Origin: Prescottella equi
GTDB taxonomy: Bacteria > Actinomycetota > Actinomycetes > Mycobacteriales > Mycobacteriaceae
Length of the DNA stretch: 64,000 nt
Assembly (NCBI RefSeq): GCF_020171745.1
Contig: NZ_JAIVAH010000009.1
Span: forward strand, 62,001 to 126,000
Direction of reading: 5' to 3'
This document shows, one piece after another, positions 57,640 to 64,000 of the stretch. The notes beneath the pieces were generated by a model. The model saw only the letters and a program-made list of their open reading frames with translations, made no database searches and was not told where the DNA came from. Within the stretch, counting starts at the first letter, position 1. Every line of letters starts with the position of its first letter. Both the position numbers and the translations under genes were made by a program.

Positions 57640-57858
57640 TTACTGTCCGACGGTCGAGCCGAGAGTGGTGCCGACCGAGCTGAGGCCGGCCTCCAGGCTT
57701 CCAGCGACGCCTGATGAGCCCGCAGGCCACAGCGCGATCGCGTCGCCGACAATGTCGAAGATCGCATTGACGATGCCGTTGAGCCCATTACCGAAGGGGG
57801 CGGCCAGAGAACCCACATCGACACTCGTGACGAGGTCGACAAGACTTCCGGTATCCAC
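57640..57858 (-). CDS. 72-aa amphipathic peptide (peptide 3)
   Basis: A 72-residue ORF with a GTG start (AAGGAG 11 bases before). It starts (V)DTGSLVDLVTSVDVGSLAA and continues with a helix around NGLNGIVNAIFDIVGDAIAL and a Ser/Gly-rich tail. Acidic and without signal peptide. Similar to PorA/PorH in type. The longest of the cluster. Confidence 0.6.
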   Translation of the reverse strand: MDTGSLVDLVTSVDVGSLAAPFGNGLNGIVNAIFDIVGDAIALWPAGSSGVAGSLEAGLSSVGTTLGSTVGQ

Positions 57859-57899
57859 TACGAATCACACTCCTTCAAGAATTGATCGATTAACTCGCA

Positions 57900-58019
57900 T
57901 CAGGCGGGGAGGACCCAGCTGAAGTCGGTCGACAACTGCAGCGGGTAGAAGATCATATTTCCGATGATCATCTGTACGAGTTCATTCGTGAGCACCGGAG
58001 CCAGCGATCCAAGCGTCAT
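57900..58019 (-). CDS. 39-aa hydrophobic peptide (peptide 2)
   Basis: A 39-residue ORF beginning MTLGSLAPVLTNELVQMIIG and ending in a Trp-containing hydrophobic end. AAAAGGAG lies 7 bases before the ATG. No signal peptide. Follows the 43-aa ORF by 49 bp. Confidence 0.6.
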   Translation of the reverse strand: MTLGSLAPVLTNELVQMIIGNMIFYPLQLSTDFSWVLPA

Positions 58020-58068
58020 TCATCTACTCCTTTTCTCAAAGATTTGGCGCGGCAGGACAGGCCTGCCG

Positions 58069-58200
58069 TCAGCTCATTTCCAGCAGGCCGGCCAGGGACC
58101 CGGTGAAGCCCTCAACGCCCGGCATCCAAGACCCGCTCCACACATCGGTCAGAAGACCGTTCAGCAACGTTGCCGTCGCATTCAGAAACGACACACTCAT
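58069..58200 (-). CDS. 43-aa hydrophobic peptide (peptide 1)
   Basis: A 43-residue ORF beginning MSVSFLNATATLLNGLLTDV, then a Trp-rich turn (WSGSW), and ending TGSLAGLLEMS. The length and composition (hydrophobic, Gly/Ser, two Trp, weakly acidic) match the style of the 45-aa corynebacterial PorA. ATG at 58200 overlaps the stop of an 18-codon upstream frame. GAGAGG lies about 12 bases before it. Confidence 0.6.
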   Translation of the reverse strand: MSVSFLNATATLLNGLLTDVWSGSWMPGVEGFTGSLAGLLEMS

Positions 58201-58253
58201 TCGAATTCCCATCCTCTCGGTCGGTGTTGAAACCACTCTTCGAACATCTGCAC
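58197..58253 (-). CDS. possible 18-aa leader peptide
   Basis: A GTG at 58253 with GGGAG 7 bases upstream opens an 18-codon frame (VQMFEEWFQHRPRGWEFE) whose stop forms ATGA with the start of peptide 1. It is hydrophilic, unlike the rest, and may exist to couple translation. Low certainty. Confidence 0.3.
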   Translation of the reverse strand: MQMFEEWFQHRPRGWEFE

Positions 58254-59954
<1,701 letters not shown>

Positions 59955-59975
59955 CCGCGCCGCCCCTCTCTGGAA

Positions 59976-60788
<813 letters not shown>

Positions 60789-60942
60789 GCGAATCCCTCC
60801 GGATCCCTCGTCGTGCAGTATCTCGGCAGATTAAGGCGGCGACTCGAGCCCGCGGGCCGGCTTTCCGGTGACCGGGAACACAGCCGCGGATCGCCTCGAT
60901 GGTAAATCGGCCCCGAAACATCGTGTAGTCTGAAATTACCGA

Positions 60943-61016
60943 CGCGGGGTGGAGCAGCTCGGTAGCTCGCTGGGCTCATAACCCAGAGGTCGCAGGTTCA
61001 AATCCTGTCCCCGCTA
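60943..61016 (+). tRNA. initiator tRNA-fMet (CAU)
   Basis: 74 bases. Acceptor CGCGGGG pairs with CCCCGC plus an unpaired first base (C1 with U72), the initiator hallmark. The anticodon stem CTGGG/CCCAG around CTCATAA has the three G-C pairs of an initiator. D arm GAGC/GCTC and T arm GCAGG-TTCAAAT-CCTGT are complete. CCA is not encoded (ends A, then CAA). Confidence 0.97.
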
Positions 61017-61022
61017 CAAATG

Positions 61023-61058
61023 AAAGACCCGGTATCGCACCTGCGATACCGGGTCTTT
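61023..61058 (+). terminator. intrinsic terminator of tRNA-fMet
   Basis: AAAGACCCGGTATCGCA (61023-61039) and its complement (61042-61058), 17 bp with a 2-base nominal loop, ending in TTTT. It lies 6 bases after the tRNA. Confidence 0.9.
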
Positions 61059-61371
61059 TGCTTTGCCCCGACGCCGGTGCCGCGCTCGAACTGACCTCCC
61101 GCACCCCCGATCGCGCGGGCGGGAGACGAGTCCGGGCGCGGGACTGCCCGGACGCGCACCCGCGTCGTCCGCCGCCGCGGCAGTCGAGCCGACCGCCGGC
61201 GTCACACAGGTTTTCCGAACAACACACACGAAATGCGCATCGAATCGGTGTGTGATGCCGGCAGAAGGTGTGTGACGCCGCCCCAGCAGCAGGGAGCAAC
61301 CCGGAGACGAGCGCTGGCCCAGCCCAAGCTGCCCCTCCCCCGACACCCCTGTCGGCGGCTAGATTGCTTCT
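61059..61371. promoter_or_regulatory. 313-bp gene-free region with GGTGTGTGAYGCCG repeats
   Basis: No gene seen. It holds direct repeats GGTGTGTGATGCCG (61247-61260) and GGTGTGTGACGCCG (61267-61280), 20 bp apart, and the inverted half CGGCGTCACACA (61197-61208). They lie about 90-175 bp before the DUF309 start and could be an operator for that operon. Confidence 0.5.
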
Positions 61372-61845
61372 ATGGCCGACCGCGATCGGGACACCCTCGG
61401 CAAGCCGCGCAACGCCCGGCCCCGGGACCGCCTGGGTCGGCCGCTCGAGTGGGGCGAGGAGGGATTTCCGACGATGCCCGACGACCTGGATCTCGATCCC
61501 GGCGAGGCGATCACCGAGGCGCAGCGCCTGCTCGACCACGACCTGCCGTTCCACGCGCACGAGGTGCTCGAGGCGGCGTGGAAGAAGGCGCCGCACGAGG
61601 AGCGCGGGCTGTGGCAGGGCCTGGCCCAGTTGGCGGTGGCGGTGACCCATCAGATGCGCGGCAACCCCGCGGGCGCGGTCTCTCTGCTCAGGCAGGGCCG
61701 GCACCGCATCGTCCCGTTCGAGGACAACCCGCCGCACGCCCTCGACATCACCGGCCTGGTTGCGTGGGCCGACCATCTGATCGTCGAACTGGACCGCGAC
61801 ATCCCGCCCGACACGATCCCGGTTCCACGTCTCCGGATGCCCTGA
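61372..61845 (+). CDS. DUF309 domain protein
   Basis: A 157-aa protein with the DUF309 signature FHAHEVLEAAWKKAPHEERG followed by LWQGLAQLAVAVTHQMRGN. Helical, cytoplasmic, function unknown. ATG at 61372 with no strong ribosome binding site. Stop overlaps the next start (TGATG). Confidence 0.85.
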   Translation: MADRDRDTLGKPRNARPRDRLGRPLEWGEEGFPTMPDDLDLDPGEAITEAQRLLDHDLPFHAHEVLEAAWKKAPHEERGLWQGLAQLAVAVTHQMRGNPAGAVSLLRQGRHRIVPFEDNPPHALDITGLVAWADHLIVELDRDIPPDTIPVPRLRMP

Positions 61846-62507
61846 TGGCCCATTCTGGTCAAATGACCGTTCTGCCGATGTTCCCCCTCGGCTCCGCACT
61901 GCTGCCCGGGGAACGGTTGCCACTGCACGTGTTCGAGCCCCGCTTCCAGGCGCTCGTCCGCGACTGCCTCACCGCGACCGAGGGTCCCGTGTTCGGCACC
62001 GTGCTCATCGCGCGCGGGCACGAGGTGGGCGGCGGCGACGTCCGCAACGACGTCGGCACCGCGGTGCGGATCGTCTCCCACATCGGGATCGGCGACGGCC
62101 GGTACGCGCTGGACTGCGTGGGAGAGGAGCGGATCCGGATCCAGCACTGGCTCGGCGACGACCCGTACCCGCGCGCCGAGATCGAGCCGTGGCCGGTGGA
62201 TGCGTCGGGCCGCGCCTCGGACGACCAGCTCCAGCGCCTCACCGACAAGATCACCGAGCTGTACATCTTGCTCACCCGGATCCGGGAGCTGCGCGACGAC
62301 CCACCACCCGCGCCGCCGCGCATGTTCGACGTGCTCGAGCGGCCCGGCGACCACCTGTACGCGCTCGCGTCGTGGGTGCCGATGGGGGCGGCGGACAAGT
62401 ACGCGGTCCTGGCCGCCGACACCGCGGACGACCGGCACCGGGCGTTGACCGACGCGATCGACAACGCTCGCGAGATCGCCGAATTCCGACTTTCGGGGCG
62501 CCGGTGA
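61845..62507 (+). CDS. Lon N-terminal-domain-like protein
   Basis: A 220-aa protein with the Lon substrate-binding (LON_substr_bdg) domain: LPMFPLGSALLPGERLPLHVFEPRF at residues 9-33, split as LPMFPLGSALLPGERL and the following part. No AAA or protease domain. ATG at 61845 overlaps the DUF309 stop; ATG at 61863 is an alternative. Might be a peptide-binding adaptor. Confidence 0.85.
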   Translation: MAHSGQMTVLPMFPLGSALLPGERLPLHVFEPRFQALVRDCLTATEGPVFGTVLIARGHEVGGGDVRNDVGTAVRIVSHIGIGDGRYALDCVGEERIRIQHWLGDDPYPRAEIEPWPVDASGRASDDQLQRLTDKITELYILLTRIRELRDDPPPAPPRMFDVLERPGDHLYALASWVPMGAADKYAVLAADTADDRHRALTDAIDNAREIAEFRLSGRR

Positions 62508-62569
62508 CGGGCGTCACACGTCGGATGCACTAGCGTCCAACCTCCGGGGAGTCCAGGGGAGGAGAAGAC

Positions 62570-63016
62570 ATGATTCACGTTCGGCACAAGGCGGTGGCCG
62601 TCGTTCCGGTCGATCTCGCGTTCGGTCACATCGACGACTACCGGAACGTGCCCGACTGGATGTTCGGGATCAGCCGGTTCGATCCGATCGGCGACCTCGA
62701 CCAGGGTCTGGGCGCCACGTACGACGCGACGATGCAGCTGGGACCCAAGGCGCTGAAGTCGACGGTCGAGGTCACCGAGTGGGAGCGGGACCGGCTCATC
62801 ACGCTGTCCTCGGTCGCCGGATTCGGCAACCGGTCCAGCTGGATGTTCACCCCGGTCGGCGACGACCGCACCGAGCTGTCCGTCGACTTCGGCTACGAGC
62901 TGCCGGGCGGGCTGGCCGGCAGGGCGCTCGGGAAGTTGATCGAGCCGTTCGTCACCACTGCGATCAAGCAGACCGAGGCGAACCTGCGCAAGCAGATCGA
63001 GGCGCTGGGGCGGTAG
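62570..63016 (+). CDS. SRPBCC family protein
   Basis: A 148-aa polyketide-cyclase/START-like protein: HKAVAVVPVDLAFGHIDDYRNVPDWMFGIS is the family's N-terminal part and ITLSSVAGFGNRSSWMF the middle strands. GGGAGGAG precedes the ATG. Ligand unknown. Convergent with the next gene, 1 bp apart. Confidence 0.85.
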   Translation: MIHVRHKAVAVVPVDLAFGHIDDYRNVPDWMFGISRFDPIGDLDQGLGATYDATMQLGPKALKSTVEVTEWERDRLITLSSVAGFGNRSSWMFTPVGDDRTELSVDFGYELPGGLAGRALGKLIEPFVTTAIKQTEANLRKQIEALGR

Positions 63017-63017
63017 C

Positions 63018-63992
63018 TCAGGCCGAGTGCCGGCCGCGGTAACCCAGTGCGCGGCGGGCGAAGTCGAGGCTGAACGCGATCGTCATGGTCGACTCCTTCA
63101 GCACCGTGCCCATCACCGGGTAGGCGTGGATCTGGCCGCTCCACACGTGCGTCTCGACGGCCTGCCCGGCGTCCTCGAGCAGAGCGGTCATCGCCTCGAC
63201 GTCGGGGCGCATCAGCTCGTACTGCGCGACGCTGAAGAACACCGGCGGGTACACGCGCGGGTCGGCCTCGATCGGCGAATCGGCGCCGACGATCGGGTCC
63301 GGGCCGCCGGCCCACTTGTCCTTGAGCGCCTCGACCTGATTCATCGGCAGGTAGGCGTCGCGGCGCATGTAGTCGGGGTCGTGCTTCTCGAGCGCCAAGT
63401 TGAGCAGCGGCGAGTACCCGATCACCGCGGCCGGGGTCACCATGCCGCGAGTTGCGGCCAGTTCGGCCACCTTCATCGCGAGGTAGCCGCCCGCCGAGTC
63501 GCCGGCGAGGATGATCTTCGTCGGGTCCTCGGCCTTGCCGAGCAGGTCGGTGTACGCGGCCATCGCGTCGTTGATGGACGTGCCGATGCCGCCGTAGGGC
63601 AGCTGCCGGTACTCGACGGAGATCACCGGGATGCCGGCCCGGGCCGCGAGCAGCGCGCACAGGCTGCGGTGAGTGGCCAAGCCGCAGAACACGAATCCGC
63701 CGCCGTGGAAGTACAGGACGGTCGCGCCCGCGAGCGCGTCGGTGGCCTTGCGGTGGTGGCTGATCAGTTCGCTCGGCACCCCACCGAGCGTCATCGGTTC
63801 GATCGTGACGCCCTTGGGCTTGGGTAACCGGTCGACGACCTTCTCGAGATGGCCGAGGGCCGCGATGCCGCGGTCGGTGGTGGGCCACGCCGCGAACAGT
63901 GGTTTGACGAAGATCCGCGCGATCCAGAACACCAGCCAGGCCAGCCAGCTCACCTTCCAGTGCCGGATGATCGTCGTCTCGCGCGTGCGCAT
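63018..63992 (-). CDS. alpha/beta hydrolase, hormone-sensitive lipase family
   Basis: A 324-aa HSL-type hydrolase with N-terminal membrane-associated helix (VSWLAWLVFWIARIFVK). Oxyanion HGGGF at 96-100, nucleophile Ser166 in GDSAGGY, and His in QIHAYPVM near the C-terminus. Similar to mycobacterial LipW/LipN types. The start at 63992 lies 9 bases from the window end, so the gene may begin further out. Confidence 0.85.
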   Translation of the reverse strand: MRTRETTIIRHWKVSWLAWLVFWIARIFVKPLFAAWPTTDRGIAALGHLEKVVDRLPKPKGVTIEPMTLGGVPSELISHHRKATDALAGATVLYFHGGGFVFCGLATHRSLCALLAARAGIPVISVEYRQLPYGGIGTSINDAMAAYTDLLGKAEDPTKIILAGDSAGGYLAMKVAELAATRGMVTPAAVIGYSPLLNLALEKHDPDYMRRDAYLPMNQVEALKDKWAGGPDPIVGADSPIEADPRVYPPVFFSVAQYELMRPDVEAMTALLEDAGQAVETHVWSGQIHAYPVMGTVLKESTMTIAFSLDFARRALGYRGRHSA

Positions 63993-64000
63993 CGTGCCCC

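Noticed and set aside
60976-61923. 315-aa minus-strand frame ending in GFEPATSGL
   Set aside because: That ending is the well-known spurious translation of the strand opposite a tRNA; it overlaps tRNA-fMet.

Overview
The window reads as chromosomal DNA of a high-GC, mycolic-acid actinobacterium, most likely Rhodococcus/Prescottella or a near relative in the Mycobacteriales. The evidence is the GC-rich codon use with many GTG and TTG starts, a mycofactocin-type SDR, a WS/DGAT acyltransferase, an actinobacterial initiator tRNA, MHS-type aromatic/organic acid transporters, and a run of tiny hydrophobic peptides resembling corynebacterial PorA/PorH. No insertion sequence, phage, integrase or CRISPR array was seen. 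Genus assignment is inference.

Layout. 1-8.9 kb: an MHS transporter and an alpha/beta hydrolase on +, then a six-gene minus-strand catabolic cluster (NTF2-like, two SDRs, a fumarate-reductase-type flavoprotein, an MHS transporter, a second NTF2-like) divergent from an IclR regulator. 8.9-12 kb: an ECF42-type sigma module (DUF998, DGPF/YCII, sigma) with two matching divergent promoters that I can read directly. 12-20 kb: an aromatic hydroxylase flanked by two MFS carriers, a LysR regulator, an acyl-CoA dehydrogenase and a GntR regulator. 20.5-24.3 kb: a 1273-aa secreted, membrane-anchored repeat protein with six 118-aa repeats. 24.4-30.8 kb: AraC and LuxR regulators, a hydrolase-fold protein lacking catalytic residues, a DUF808 membrane protein, and a PolA-like polymerase.

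30.8-37.3 kb: a complete urease operon, ureABCEFGD plus a urea transporter, all on minus, with nickel-site residues intact. 37.4-48 kb: CNNM/CorC membrane protein, SDR, small ATPase, MMPL transporter, MaoC-like hydratase, catalase, and two secreted hypothetical proteins. 48-52.2 kb: a tightly overlapping seven-gene alkylation-repair operon (two O6-alkylguanine transferases, an ECF-like sigma factor, a DUF2086-type 2OG oxygenase, an Ada-like zinc protein, AlkB, AlkA). 52.3-57.2 kb: hypothetical, SRPBCC, polysaccharide deacetylase lipoprotein, Lrp regulator, universal stress protein and WS/DGAT.

57.4-58.25 kb: five consecutive unannotated-size ORFs (33-72 aa), each with its own start and mostly strong Shine-Dalgarno sites, encoding hydrophobic or amphipathic peptides without signal peptides. 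This is my best candidate for an undescribed system (mycomembrane pore or surface peptides). 58.8-64 kb: 4-hydroxyphenylpyruvate dioxygenase with three inverted repeats upstream, a mycofactocin-type SDR, tRNA-fMet, DUF309, a Lon-N-like protein, SRPBCC and an HSL-family hydrolase.
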